Shown here: in pieces, positions 1 through 7,103 of the stretch
Layout: each line of letters starts with the position of its first letter
Position numbering within the stretch: position 1 is the stretch's first letter
Assembly (NCBI GenBank): GCA_937896305.1
Contig: CALBND010000095.1
Span: 1 to 17,635 of the forward strand
DNA length: 17,635 nucleotides
From: an uncultured Actinomycetes bacterium
Lineage (GTDB): Bacteria; Actinomycetota; Actinomycetes; S36-B12; UBA5976
Direction: 5' to 3'
The notes under the pieces: generated by a model
What the model saw: the letters and a program-made list of their open reading frames with translations, nothing else
Databases searched by the model: none
What the model was told of the DNA's origin: nothing
Translations under genes and position numbers: made by a program

Positions 1-1163
1 GAATGACTAATCTTGCAATGGTTACTGGAAACATTGGTCGCGAAGGTGTTGGAGTAAATCCACTACGTGGACAAAACAATGTGCAAGGTTCTTGTGACAT
101 GGGATCTTTCCCACATGAATATTCTGGTTACAGACATGTTGGTGATGATTCAGTTAAAGAATTATTCGAATCTATGTGGAATACCCAAATGCAATCAGAA
201 CCTGGATTAAGAATTCCAAACATGTTAGATGCAGCAATTGCTGGAGAATTTAAAGGAATTTATATTCAAGGCGAAGATATTGCGCAATCTGATCCAAACG
301 TAAAGCATGTTAAAGAAGCGTTAGCTTCAATGGAAATGGTTATTGTGCAAGATTTGTTTGTTAATGAAACAGCACAATTTGCACACGTATTTTTACCTGG
401 TACTTCCTTCTTAGAAAAAGATGGCACATTCACAAATGCCGAAAGAAGAATAAATCGAGTTAGACCAGTAATGGAAACAAAAACTGGTAAAGCCGAATGG
501 GAAGCAACTTGTGACTTAGCTACTGCCATGGGTTATGAAATGAAATATGAAAACGCAGCACAAATAATGGATGAAATAGCTGCAGTAACCCCAACATTTG
601 CAGGAGTAAGTTTCAAACATTTAGATGAAGTTGGCTCTGTGCAATGGCCATGTAATGAAAAAGCTCCTCTAGGCACCCCCATCATGCACGTGGATCAATT
701 TGTGCGCGGCAAAGGAAACTTTGTTGAAACTCCCTATGTTCCAACTGAAGAAAAAACTAATAGAAAATTCCCACTACTTTTAACCACCGGACGCATTCTT
801 TCCCAATACAACGTGGGAGCTCAAACTAGAAGAACTGCGAATGTCGAGTGGTATCCAGAAGATATCTTAGAAATTCATGAAGCAGACGCTCAAGCTCGTG
901 GCATCTCTGATGACACGTGGGTTCATTTACAAAGTCGAGTTGGGGAAACAGTACTAAAAGCTAAAATTTCTACACGAGTGCCAGCTGGAGTTGTCTATAC
1001 AACTTTCCACTATCCAGTTAGTGGTGCAAATGTTATTACAACTGAATTTTCTGACTGGGCAACAAATTGTCCTGAATACAAAGTAACTGCAGTGGAATGT
1101 CGACCTAGCACTCGTGGACCTGAATCATTGTTAATAAATCAAGAAGCAATTGTTAGTCAGTAA
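1..1163 (+). CDS. fdhF: Formate dehydrogenase alpha (catalytic) subunit, 3' part
   Basis: This is the C-terminal ~387 residues of a molybdopterin oxidoreductase; the gene begins before the window and the ATG at base 3 is an internal Met. It oxidises formate to CO2 at a bis-MGD Mo/W centre. The frame opens in the typical FdhA block (NLAMVTGNIGREGVGVNP, then RGQNNVQGSCDMG at about residues 22-34). It continues through the end of the large molybdopterin domain. The C-terminal dinucleotide-binding beta-barrel covers about residues 255-367, with LLLTTGRILSQYNVGAQTRR and CPEYKVTAVE. The family is ~700-950 aa, so about 40% is seen. The Fe-S region and the Cys/Sec ligand lie upstream, so selenocysteine use cannot be judged. 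The delta-subunit, fdhD and cofactor genes downstream support a cytosolic, NAD-linked Fds-type enzyme (inference). Confidence 0.95.
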   Translation, partial: MTNLAMVTGNIGREGVGVNPLRGQNNVQGSCDMGSFPHEYSGYRHVGDDSVKELFESMWNTQMQSEPGLRIPNMLDAAIAGEFKGIYIQGEDIAQSDPNVKHVKEALASMEMVIVQDLFVNETAQFAHVFLPGTSFLEKDGTFTNAERRINRVRPVMETKTGKAEWEATCDLATAMGYEMKYENAAQIMDEIAAVTPTFAGVSFKHLDEVGSVQWPCNEKAPLGTPIMHVDQFVRGKGNFVETPYVPTEEKTNRKFPLLLTTGRILSQYNVGAQTRRTANVEWYPEDILEIHEADAQARGISDDTWVHLQSRVGETVLKAKISTRVPAGVVYTTFHYPVSGANVITTEFSDWATNCPEYKVTAVECRPSTRGPESLLINQEAIVSQ

Positions 1164-1175
1164 GTTTAAATTTAA

Positions 1176-1382
1176 ATGGATTTATCAGCTTTAATTCGCA
1201 TGAGTAAACAAATATCTTTAAACATGCCTGGTAGCAAAAATCGTCCTGAAAAATTAGCCTTACATTTTAAACAATTTTGGACACCTAAAATGCTAAATGA
1301 ATTTACAACTTATTTAGAAAAAAATGAAGAAGAGTTCCCCGAAGAAATAACATTAGCTTTTCAAATCTTACAAAAAAGTTAA
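1176..1382 (+). CDS. fdsD: Formate dehydrogenase delta subunit (FdsD-like)
   Basis: A 68-residue protein 12 bases after the catalytic subunit. It shows the two FdsD hallmarks: an N-terminal helix of the type IRMSKQISLNM (I/L-x-R-M-A/S-x-Q-I in the family) and the block HFKQFWTPKML (family: H-x-x-x-F-W-D/T-P-x-M). In Fds-type formate dehydrogenases the delta subunit is a small cytosolic protein associated with maturation or stability of the Mo-containing complex; its exact role is not settled. There is no clear Shine-Dalgarno before the ATG, so translation is probably coupled to the gene above. Identification rests on these short motifs plus position. Confidence 0.8.
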   Translation: MDLSALIRMSKQISLNMPGSKNRPEKLALHFKQFWTPKMLNEFTTYLEKNEEEFPEEITLAFQILQKS

Positions 1383-1392
1383 ATACCTTTGC

Positions 1393-2199
1393 ATGCCTGA
1401 TATAAAAGAAATTGAAACAATTATTGTTGCAGGTGGAAATTCAACTAGACTCTCTGGTGTTGACAAATTAGAAATTAAAATTCAAGATAAAACAGTTTTA
1501 AATATTGTTATTAAGGATGCTACTGAAAAAATATTTGTGGTGGGCAAGAAAAGATCAACTTCTAAGAATGTTCAATGGGTTGAGGATCTGACACAAAATG
1601 GTGGTCCAGCAGTAGGAGTTTTTTCTGGATTAAAATATGTGAAATCTGAATATGTTTTATTGTTGGCAGGAGATCAACCATTTATTGGAGAGTATGTAAA
1701 AGAGTTGTGTACTAAGGCTGTAAAGAATGGGGCATGGCTTGTTACGCCAGATGGAGTTGGTCAACCATTGGCAAGTTGTGTTAAAAGTTCAGAACTTAGA
1801 TTGGCTTTAGAGGAATCCGGTGGCGTAAATGTTTCACTAAATCAACTACTAGGCAAGATGGACTTAATTGAAATTCCTGTAGATAAATCAGTAATACAGG
1901 ATTTAGATACTTGGGCAGATGTTGCCAAAGTACTAAGAGGGGATGTCGATATGACCGATGGTTGGCTAAAAAATGTTGCCCAAAATCTTGGTATCGACAA
2001 AGAAATATTAGATACCGATAAAATTTTAGATTTAACTAGAGAAGTTGCTCATAATATAGAAAGAAAAGCTGCTCCACTCACTACTTTTCTATTGGGTTAT
2101 GCCGCAGGAAAAAAGGACGTTTCTAAAGAACAATTACATGAACTTATTACAAAAATTGAAAATGCTGTTAGTCAATGGAAAGAAAAGGATAATGACTAA
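1393..2199 (+). CDS. mobA: MobA-like molybdenum cofactor guanylyltransferase fused to DUF6457
   Basis: Residues 1-180 are a nucleotidyltransferase of the MobA family, which joins GMP to molybdopterin to make the guanine dinucleotide cofactor used by formate dehydrogenase. The signature loop IIVAGGNSTRLSGVDK is at residues 10-25 (family: LAGGxSxRMGxDK), GGP at 70-72, the metal-binding LLAGDQP around Asp94, and DLDTWAD near the domain end at 170-176. Residues ~187-268 form a helical DUF6457 domain (WLKNVAQNLGID, then REVAHNIERKAAPLTTFLLG), a fusion or neighbour of MobA common in actinobacteria and of unknown role. The usual Met of R-M-G is Leu20, a mild change. It starts 10 bases after fdsD with no strong ribosome site, and its end overlaps moaC by 8 bases. 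Confidence 0.9.
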   Translation: MPDIKEIETIIVAGGNSTRLSGVDKLEIKIQDKTVLNIVIKDATEKIFVVGKKRSTSKNVQWVEDLTQNGGPAVGVFSGLKYVKSEYVLLLAGDQPFIGEYVKELCTKAVKNGAWLVTPDGVGQPLASCVKSSELRLALEESGGVNVSLNQLLGKMDLIEIPVDKSVIQDLDTWADVAKVLRGDVDMTDGWLKNVAQNLGIDKEILDTDKILDLTREVAHNIERKAAPLTTFLLGYAAGKKDVSKEQLHELITKIENAVSQWKEKDND

Positions 2200-2668
2200 C
2201 AAGTTCTCCCATCTAACTAATCAAGGTTCGGCCCACATGGTTGATGTGAGTGCTAAAGAAGAAACCTTAAGAACTGCCAAAGCTATTTGTCAGGTCAGTG
2301 TTTCAGATGAGGTTCTTGACCTAATTTCTAAAGATAATCTTCCAAAAGGTGATCTGTTTTCCACTGTTCGATTAGCGGGAATTATGGCTAGTAAAAAAGT
2401 TGCAGAATTAATTCCACTGTGTCACCCAATTGCAATTGATGGAATTGAAGTTGACGTAGCTGTCACAAACAATCTAATTGAAATCACCAGCGAAGTAAGA
2501 ATAAATGATCGAACTGGTGTAGAAATGGAAGCTTTAACAGCTGTCAGTATTGCTGGGCTAACAGTAATTGACATGGTGAAATCAGTAGATCCAAGTTCTC
2601 ATATTGTTGAAGTTAAAGTATTAGAAAAAAATGGTGGAAAAAATGGTCACTGGATTAATCCTAAATAA
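2192..2668 (+). CDS. moaC: Cyclic pyranopterin monophosphate synthase MoaC
   Basis: 158 residues, the usual MoaC length. MoaC converts the 3',8-cyclo-GTP product of MoaA to cyclic pyranopterin monophosphate, an early step of molybdopterin synthesis in the cytosol. Visible family blocks are KGDLFSTVRLAGIMASKKV (catalytic-type Lys52), ELIPLCHP with His78, NDRTGVEMEALTAVSIAGLT and DMVKSVD with Asp127 and Lys130, ending in GGKNGHW. The frame is open upstream from base 2099, but the ATG at 2192 was chosen: it has AAAGG five bases upstream, gives a canonical N-terminus (HLTNQGSAHMVDVS), and the upstream extension would lie inside mobA. The 8-base overlap with mobA implies translational coupling. 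Confidence 0.96.
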   Translation: MTNKFSHLTNQGSAHMVDVSAKEETLRTAKAICQVSVSDEVLDLISKDNLPKGDLFSTVRLAGIMASKKVAELIPLCHPIAIDGIEVDVAVTNNLIEITSEVRINDRTGVEMEALTAVSIAGLTVIDMVKSVDPSSHIVEVKVLEKNGGKNGHWINPK

Positions 2669-2685
2669 ATTTTTAGAGAATTAAT

Positions 2686-3537
2686 ATGGCTAAAGATTCA
2701 GCCGTAAATGCTGTAACCCGATTTCAAGTAAAAAAAACATCAACAAACACAATTAAAACTGATCAAATTGTCAGTGAAGAACCTTTAGAAATTAGAATTT
2801 CAAATGGCAAAGAAGATAAAAGACTTGCGATAACAATGCGCACCCCTGGCAATGATCTAGAATTAGCAGCAGGATTTTTATGGAGTGAAGGATTACTACG
2901 CAATCGAGACGACTTGATCTCTATTACTTCTTGCAAAGATCACAAACTTTCAGAACGAGAACGTGAAAATATTGTTATTTGCCATTTGCATGCTGCAGCT
3001 CCTGCTATGACCAGGGAAATTGAAAGACGATTCACAATCTCTAGTGCATGTGGAATATGTGGCACAGATCAAATTGATGATTTAAAAAACAGAGGGTGTC
3101 ACCAATTAGAAATTCCTAATCTAGAAAATGATCAACTAGCTAAGTTGCCAGAGCAGATGCGTGATAAACAAACTATTTTTGATAAAACAGGTGGCCTACA
3201 TGCTGCTGCCCTATTTGATGAAAATGGAAATTTTAAAGTAATAAGAGAAGATGTTGGGCGACATAATGCGGTAGATAAAGTTATTGGTTGGGCTTTGATG
3301 CAAGATTTAATACCTTTATCAAAATGGTCTCTAGCAATTTCGGGTCGTGGCGGTTTTGAAATAGTTCAAAAAGCAGTTGCTGCAGGAATTTCTGCGATGG
3401 TTTCAGTTTCTGCCCCCACTTCTTTAGCAGTAGAGACAGCAAGAGAATTTAATTTGACTTTACTTGGTTTTGCAAGAGATGGGCAAGCAATCCAGTATTC
3501 ACCCGATCCAGGACAAAATGAATATAAAAATAGCTGA
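2686..3537 (+). CDS. fdhD: Formate dehydrogenase accessory sulfurtransferase FdhD
   Basis: FdhD passes sulfur from a cysteine desulfurase to the Mo-bis-MGD cofactor before it is inserted into formate dehydrogenase, and is essential for activity. The 283-residue protein carries the redox/sulfur-carrying pair in SACGICGTDQ (Cys122, Cys125). Other family blocks are MRTPGNDLELAAGFLWSEG (51-69), KTGGLHAAALF (167-177), REDVGRHNAVDKVIG (187-201), SGRGGFEIVQKA (219-230) and SAPTSLAVETA (242-252), which bind the cofactor and nucleotide. It sits in the same operon as its client enzyme, 17 bases after moaC. The 3' end overlaps moaE by 20 bases. Confidence 0.96.
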   Translation: MAKDSAVNAVTRFQVKKTSTNTIKTDQIVSEEPLEIRISNGKEDKRLAITMRTPGNDLELAAGFLWSEGLLRNRDDLISITSCKDHKLSERERENIVICHLHAAAPAMTREIERRFTISSACGICGTDQIDDLKNRGCHQLEIPNLENDQLAKLPEQMRDKQTIFDKTGGLHAAALFDENGNFKVIREDVGRHNAVDKVIGWALMQDLIPLSKWSLAISGRGGFEIVQKAVAAGISAMVSVSAPTSLAVETAREFNLTLLGFARDGQAIQYSPDPGQNEYKNS

Positions 3538-3937
3538 AATAACAGATAAGCCAATTGTTGCTGAAGAGGTAACCAAGTTAGTTTTAGATAAATCACATGG
3601 TGCTGATGTGACATTTGTTGGACGCGTTCGAAATCATGATGAAAACAAAAATGTGACAAAGTTAGTGTATGAAGCTCATCCCGATGTTTCTAAACAAATT
3701 TATGAATTGACAAGTATTATTTCTAAACTTTTTCCTGAAGTCACTCTTGCAACTTTGCACCGGGTGGGAAATTTAGAAATCGGTGATATTGCATTTATTG
3801 TGGCAGCAGCTAGCGCTCATAGAGATGAATCCCTTAATGCTTGTCGCGCTTTAGTGGAATCAATTAAAAGCAATGCTCCTATCTGGAAACATCAATACTT
3901 TGCAGATGGTACAGATGAATGGGTTAATTCCCCTTGA
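3518..3937 (+). CDS. moaE: Molybdopterin synthase catalytic subunit MoaE
   Basis: 139 residues. MoaE is the large subunit of molybdopterin synthase, which inserts two sulfurs from MoaD thiocarboxylate into cyclic pyranopterin monophosphate. Key positions are present: GRVRNHDENK (Arg36, Arg38), YEAHPD at 51-56, HRVGNLEIGD (81-90), AHRDESL with His101-Arg102, and ESIKSNAPIWKHQ with the active-site lysines Lys117 and Lys124. The frame is open from 3464, but the ATG at 3518 was chosen because AGGA lies four bases before it and it gives the family N-terminus. It overlaps fdhD by 20 bases. Its MoaD partner is encoded on the opposite strand, ending one base away, an unusual split of this pair. Confidence 0.95.
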   Translation: MNIKIAEITDKPIVAEEVTKLVLDKSHGADVTFVGRVRNHDENKNVTKLVYEAHPDVSKQIYELTSIISKLFPEVTLATLHRVGNLEIGDIAFIVAAASAHRDESLNACRALVESIKSNAPIWKHQYFADGTDEWVNSP

Positions 3938-3938
3938 T

Positions 3939-4184
3939 TTAACCACCAGCAAATGGTGGGAGTACTTCCAAATAAAGATTATCTTTTAATTCAAAATCCT
4001 TAAAAATATTTACTCGTTTTCCATTGTTTAATACTGGAGATGATTCAATAATTCTTATTAATTTCTCTCCACCCAAAATCCTAATTTCAGTCACTAATTC
4101 TTCTGCACTATTTACATTGAAACTTTTATTATCAACACCAGCTGCTTGCTTTGCTGAGGCAAAAAATTTTATTGATACTTTCAT
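3939..4184 (-). CDS. moaD: Molybdopterin synthase sulfur-carrier subunit MoaD
   Basis: An 81-residue ubiquitin-fold protein of the MoaD/ThiS family. It opens with a beta strand and the family motif VSIKFFASAKQAAG and ends in PPFAGG, whose terminal Gly-Gly is adenylated and thiocarboxylated to carry sulfur to MoaE. It begins inside the stop of the TSUP gene (ATGA overlap), so the two are translationally coupled, and it converges on moaE with a one-base gap. MoaD rather than ThiS is inferred from length, the PPFAGG tail and the adjacent moaE. No terminator is visible at the junction, so sense/antisense overlap of the two transcripts is likely. Confidence 0.9.
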   Translation of the reverse strand: MKVSIKFFASAKQAAGVDNKSFNVNSAEELVTEIRILGGEKLIRIIESSPVLNNGKRVNIFKDFELKDNLYLEVLPPFAGG

Positions 4185-4918
4185 AGAAAAACAAGTTTAA
4201 GGCCTGCTACTACCAAAACAACTCCTAAGGCTCGTTTTAATGCAGGAGATCCCAATTTTTTTGTTCCTAAACCAGATCCTAAAAAGCCACCAACTCCAAC
4301 AGCTGCCAGGTAGAAAGGAAGGGTGCTTGGAATGTTTTGAATCGCAGAATAATTACCTAACAGTCCAGAAATGGAATTAACTAAAATAAAGGCAGCTGAT
4401 AAGCCACCAGCAGTTCTTGGACCCGCCAAACCTGAGAAAAGTAATAAAGGTGTTAAGAAAATTCCCCCACCTGTACCAGTTAATCCAGAAAGCAAACCAA
4501 TACTTCCACCAATTAGCAGAGATAGGGGGATAGAAATATTTTTTAAGAAATCTAATGAAAGTTTAGAATTATTTGCGGTTTGAAATAATCTTATAGAAGC
4601 AAATAATAAAACTACACCCAAAATATGGCGATAGATTTCCTCAGCTAAATCAATAGTTCCACCAATAAATGCCATTGGAATAGAAGCAACAATAAAAGGT
4701 AGGAGTGTTTTCCATTTTATTAATCCGACTTTGCCAAATCGATATGTGACAATACTTGAAACCAAAATGTTTAACGCTAATGCAGTTGGGCGTAAAGTAG
4801 AGGAAGCGATACCGGCTAATGCCATAACAGCTGTATAGCCCGAGGCGCCGGCGTGACCGACCGAAGAGTACAAAACAGCTGCGATGAAGAAAGCAAATGT
4901 TAAAATAATTTCATTCAT
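4181..4918 (-). CDS. TSUP (TauE/SafE/DUF81) family membrane permease
   Basis: A 245-residue polytopic protein with about eight hydrophobic segments in two related halves. The first half has SVGHAGASGYTAVMALAGI followed by RPTALALNILVSS. The second has GLTGTGGGIFLTPLLL followed by GGLSAAFILVNSISGLLG. This duplicated G-x-G-G-G plus short re-entrant helix pattern is typical of the TSUP family, whose characterised members move sulfite, sulfoacetate, thiosulfate or other small organic anions. The substrate cannot be read from the sequence. Coupling to moaD hints at a link with sulfur or molybdopterin metabolism, but its position 17 bases after the pilus operon could be chance. No strong ribosome site is seen before the ATG. 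Confidence 0.88.
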   Translation of the reverse strand: MNEIILTFAFFIAAVLYSSVGHAGASGYTAVMALAGIASSTLRPTALALNILVSSIVTYRFGKVGLIKWKTLLPFIVASIPMAFIGGTIDLAEEIYRHILGVVLLFASIRLFQTANNSKLSLDFLKNISIPLSLLIGGSIGLLSGLTGTGGGIFLTPLLLFSGLAGPRTAGGLSAAFILVNSISGLLGNYSAIQNIPSTLPFYLAAVGVGGFLGSGLGTKKLGSPALKRALGVVLVVAGLKLVFL

Positions 4919-4935
4919 TAATCACAAATTACCAT

Positions 4936-5283
4936 TTACCAACCAGATCTTGCAATGCCTATGATGCCCTCGTTTTGAAATCCAAATTTTTGTAAAATTG
5001 TTCTCTGAGAATTATTAAAACTGACATAAGTTTCAACATGGGCTGAATCTTGACTTAATTCACAATTGATAATTATGGCATTATTTTTTAAAGCAATATC
5101 TTCAGCCCTCAAGCAGTTCTGAGTACTAAGTGCTATTAAAGCAGCTTTTTCGGCAGCATTTTCGGCTATGTATTTATGTTTTATAAAAGATGCACTAATC
5201 AAAAAAGCACCAATAAAGCTAATAAAGATTAAAGACAATGAAAGAGAAAAAATAGTGGCAAAACCTTTTTCATTATTATTCAT
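4936..5283 (-). CDS. TadE-like minor pilin/secretion protein (Rv3654c-like)
   Basis: 115 residues with a short polar N-terminus, Gly7, a hydrophobic helix at about 8-30, and then a segment rich in Ala and charge (HKYIAENAAEKAALIAL) typical of actinobacterial Rv3654c-family TadE-like proteins. These are the last gene of the actinobacterial tad cluster and are thought to be envelope pseudopilin-like components. It starts directly after the stop of the preceding TadE gene (TAA then ATG with no gap). Two cysteines (in QNCLRAED and INCELSQ) could form a disulfide outside the membrane. Assignment rests on hydropathy pattern and position; sequence identity in this family is low. Confidence 0.75.
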   Translation of the reverse strand: MNNNEKGFATIFSLSLSLIFISFIGAFLISASFIKHKYIAENAAEKAALIALSTQNCLRAEDIALKNNAIIINCELSQDSAHVETYVSFNNSQRTILQKFGFQNEGIIGIARSGW

Positions 5284-5670
5284 TTATTCCAAACCAGATG
5301 TTGAATGAGAACTAACCGTTGTTTGGAGCCAAGAGACCACTCCGATTGGTTGAAGATTTACCCAAACTGTCACCGAATCAAAACCGTAATCAATATAAGT
5401 TTGGGCCATAGGTGCTAGATCGTTAATTTTTTCATAAACAACTTGTTCACTTTCTCCCCTAGCAATCATTCTGGATCCCGTTCGAGCTGCTTCAAAAACT
5501 GTGAAGTGGGCATGAATAATAACTAGCACAGATAAACAAGCACCAATTAGTGTTGCAATTGAAAGTGAAGCCACTGCTGCTTCGGCGGTGACGGCTCCAG
5601 ATTCATCGTGCATGCGACACAAATTAGAGTTCGGGGAAGAAAATAATTTGTGCCGCAATTTTTTAAACAT
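5284..5670 (-). CDS. TadE-family minor pilin (Rv3655c-like)
   Basis: 128 residues. After a basic N-terminus comes a type IV-pilin-like processing region, SGAVTAEAAVA: Gly25 as the probable cleavage residue and Glu30 at +5 of the mature protein. A hydrophobic helix follows (about 31-55), then the FEAARTGSRMIARGE block typical of actinobacterial TadE (family: D-A-A-R-x-A-A-R-x-A-A-R-G). It is probably a minor pseudopilin needed for Tad/Flp pilus assembly. AGGAA five bases before the ATG overlaps the stop of the flp gene, so expression follows the pilin gene. The C-terminal ~60 residues are poorly conserved and likely extracellular. Confidence 0.85.
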   Translation of the reverse strand: MFKKLRHKLFSSPNSNLCRMHDESGAVTAEAAVASLSIATLIGACLSVLVIIHAHFTVFEAARTGSRMIARGESEQVVYEKINDLAPMAQTYIDYGFDSVTVWVNLQPIGVVSWLQTTVSSHSTSGLE

Positions 5671-5677
5671 ATATTTC

Positions 5678-5854
5678 CTACATCACCAATCCGAGACCAC
5701 GTCGAATTAATTCTGTTAATAAATCAGATACAGCTGCACTGCCTAAAATTTTTAATAAAACACCACCGAATCCACATGCTGCAACTGTTGCAACTGCATA
5801 TTCAGCAGTGGCTAAACCACGTTGATCGTTGATAAAAATATGAAGATATTTCAA
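5678..5854 (-). CDS. Flp-type major pilin, DUF4244 family (Rv3656c-like)
   Basis: A 58-residue prepilin. The mature N-terminus is clear: DQRG, then LATAEYAVATVAACGFGGVL, with Gly13 as the cleavage site, Glu at +5 and Tyr at +6 as in Flp pilins. The DUF4244 tail KILGSAAVSDLLTELIRRGL follows. It would be cut by a TadV-type prepilin peptidase, not encoded in this window, and polymerised at the membrane by TadA/B/C. The frame extends to a TTG at 5914 but has no ATG. The internal TTG at 5854 is preceded by GGAAAGGAAGG four bases upstream and gives the short leader expected, so it is taken as the start. A 119-base gap to tadC suggests its own promoter or processing, fitting a higher need for pilin. 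Confidence 0.85.
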   Translation of the reverse strand: MKYLHIFINDQRGLATAEYAVATVAACGFGGVLLKILGSAAVSDLLTELIRRGLGLVM

Positions 5855-5858
5855 TTTG

Positions 5859-5869
5859 CCTTCCTTTCC
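5859..5869 (-). promoter_or_regulatory. Ribosome site fixing the TTG start of the Flp pilin
   Basis: GGAAAGGAAGG on the minus strand ends four bases before the TTG at 5854. The only other start candidate in frame, TTG 5914, has no such site. It defines a 13-residue pilin leader ending in Gly. Confidence 0.7.
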
Positions 5870-5964
5870 AAATAGATCATCATTTGATGAGTGGGGATTT
5901 ATAGAATGCCTCAATTTTGATTTCTCATTTTAAGAAATGCATTAAGCCGGGGATAACTTTTTTA

Positions 5965-5973
5965 TGTGCATAA
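5965..5973 (-). other. DnaA-box-like 9-mer TTATGCACA
   Basis: The plus strand reads TGTGCATAA, complement of TTATGCACA, which fits the TTATNCACA consensus. It lies just after the tadC stop in the 119-base gap before flp, in the same orientation as the box at 8166-8174. Function unproven. Confidence 0.25.
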
Positions 5974-6501
5974 TTAGGCCATAAATCCAGATATCAAGGA
6001 ACCAATTAAGGGCACCACTGCTATCAACATGAAGGTGGGCAGGAAACATAAACCCAAGGGTCCTAAGAGCCATACTTCTGCTTTTTTTATTTCTTGCATA
6101 ACTTGATTCTTTTGAGTTCTTTGCCAGGTTTGTAAATTTGTTAATAAACTTTCGGCAATTTTGGATCCTGAGGTAGAGCTTTTTAAGACCAGTTTGATGG
6201 ATTGACTCAAGAAATCTGAACTAGATTCAAGCCCACTTTCGTCTAATAAATTCAAGTATTTTGACTGTTCATTTAGTGGAACTATTTTAATAGCACTTTT
6301 CACAGCACTTAACGGATCAAATCCGGCACTTAATAATTCACTCAAAATAACAACACTGGTTTGTTGAATTTTAGAATTAGTACTTTTTATTTCAAATTGC
6401 TTTGGTCTAGGAATTCTTCTTTGTAATAATAATTGGGTTGCACTTATTAAATAATTGCCTTTCCAGATAACAAAAATACAAAAGATTAAAATTAAAGTCA
6501 T
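5974..6501 (-). CDS. TadC-like type II secretion F-domain membrane protein
   Basis: 175 residues; a short actinobacterial version of TadC (usual full-length ~300). The T2SSF domain covers about residues 45-150: helices with LSELLSAGFDPLSAVKSAI, a middle SGLESSSDFLSQSIKL region, and the terminal membrane pair beginning LLGPLGLCFLPTFMLIAVVPL, a strong match in pattern to Rv3657c-type proteins. A membrane helix at the N-terminus anchors it. It forms, with TadB, the inner-membrane platform for the pilus ATPase. Its ATG overlaps the tadB stop (ATGA), so the two are co-translated. Confidence 0.82.
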   Translation of the reverse strand: MTLILIFCIFVIWKGNYLISATQLLLQRRIPRPKQFEIKSTNSKIQQTSVVILSELLSAGFDPLSAVKSAIKIVPLNEQSKYLNLLDESGLESSSDFLSQSIKLVLKSSTSGSKIAESLLTNLQTWQRTQKNQVMQEIKKAEVWLLGPLGLCFLPTFMLIAVVPLIGSLISGFMA

Positions 6502-7103
6502 ATTAGTCTTGTGATTCTTTGAGTAATACTTTTAACCCAAATAATTCCTAGCAGTTCTAAAATTAGGGCTGAGATAAAAGTTAGTTTTCCATACTGTGAA
6601 GTTTGTATCCATTTAATTGAATTCACACCTAAAAATCCTGCAAGAACTACTCCAAATAATGGTAAGAAGGCTAAGACCCAAGCACTTAATTTTGCACCAG
6701 CTAAAGATCCTGATAGTTCAGCAGTTAATTCTTTTTGTGTTCGAAGTTGTTGACTAAATTGGATTAAAGCCGGGGAGAGTGCTGCACCGTTTTCTTCACA
6801 AATTTGCCAAACATTGGCAAAGCTATCTGCAACGAAATCGTTAGGTAAATCTAATTTGATTGCCTCAGTAATCGAATTTCCATTTAAGCTTGCAAAGTTT
6901 GTGTTTATTAAATTATTTTCATCACACATTTTACTTAAATGTATTCTTGGCACCAATCCGTTAGTTATACCATTAACTATTTCCTCAATCCAATTCTCAT
7001 CAATAGGTATTGCATTAGATTTAATTTTCTTTCTCACTATTTTTAAGTTTCTAAAATTATTTACAAGTAATAAGCAAATCATTGCAATCAATAATTTATT
7101 CAT
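6498..7103 (-). CDS. TadB-like type II secretion F-domain membrane protein
   Basis: 201 residues with an N-terminal hydrophobic segment (residues 2-17), a cytoplasmic helical T2SSF-like region (LPNDFVADSFANVWQICEENGAALSPAL; ELTAELSGSLAGAKLSAWVL), and two C-terminal membrane helices (about 140-160 and 172-192). The pattern E-N-G-A-x-L-S-x-x-L followed by Q-R-x-x-x-E-L-x-A-x-x-A-G-A-x-x-S is that of TadB platform proteins, although the protein is shorter than proteobacterial TadB. It starts inside the tadA stop (ATGA) and ends inside the tadC start, giving a tightly coupled tadA-B-C unit. Confidence 0.82.
   Translation of the reverse strand: MNKLLIAMICLLLVNNFRNLKIVRKKIKSNAIPIDENWIEEIVNGITNGLVPRIHLSKMCDENNLINTNFASLNGNSITEAIKLDLPNDFVADSFANVWQICEENGAALSPALIQFSQQLRTQKELTAELSGSLAGAKLSAWVLAFLPLFGVVLAGFLGVNSIKWIQTSQYGKLTFISALILELLGIIWVKSITQRITRLI

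Noticed and set aside
266..529. Minus-strand open frame of 87 codons inside the formate dehydrogenase gene.
   Set aside because: It is antisense to strongly conserved FdhA sequence and has no recognisable protein features.
3943..3959. CCACCA-GCAAA-TGGTGG stem-loop at the moaE/moaD junction, a possible bidirectional terminator.
   Set aside because: It is formed by the codons for the PPFAGG tail of moaD, has only a six-base stem and no T-run on either strand.
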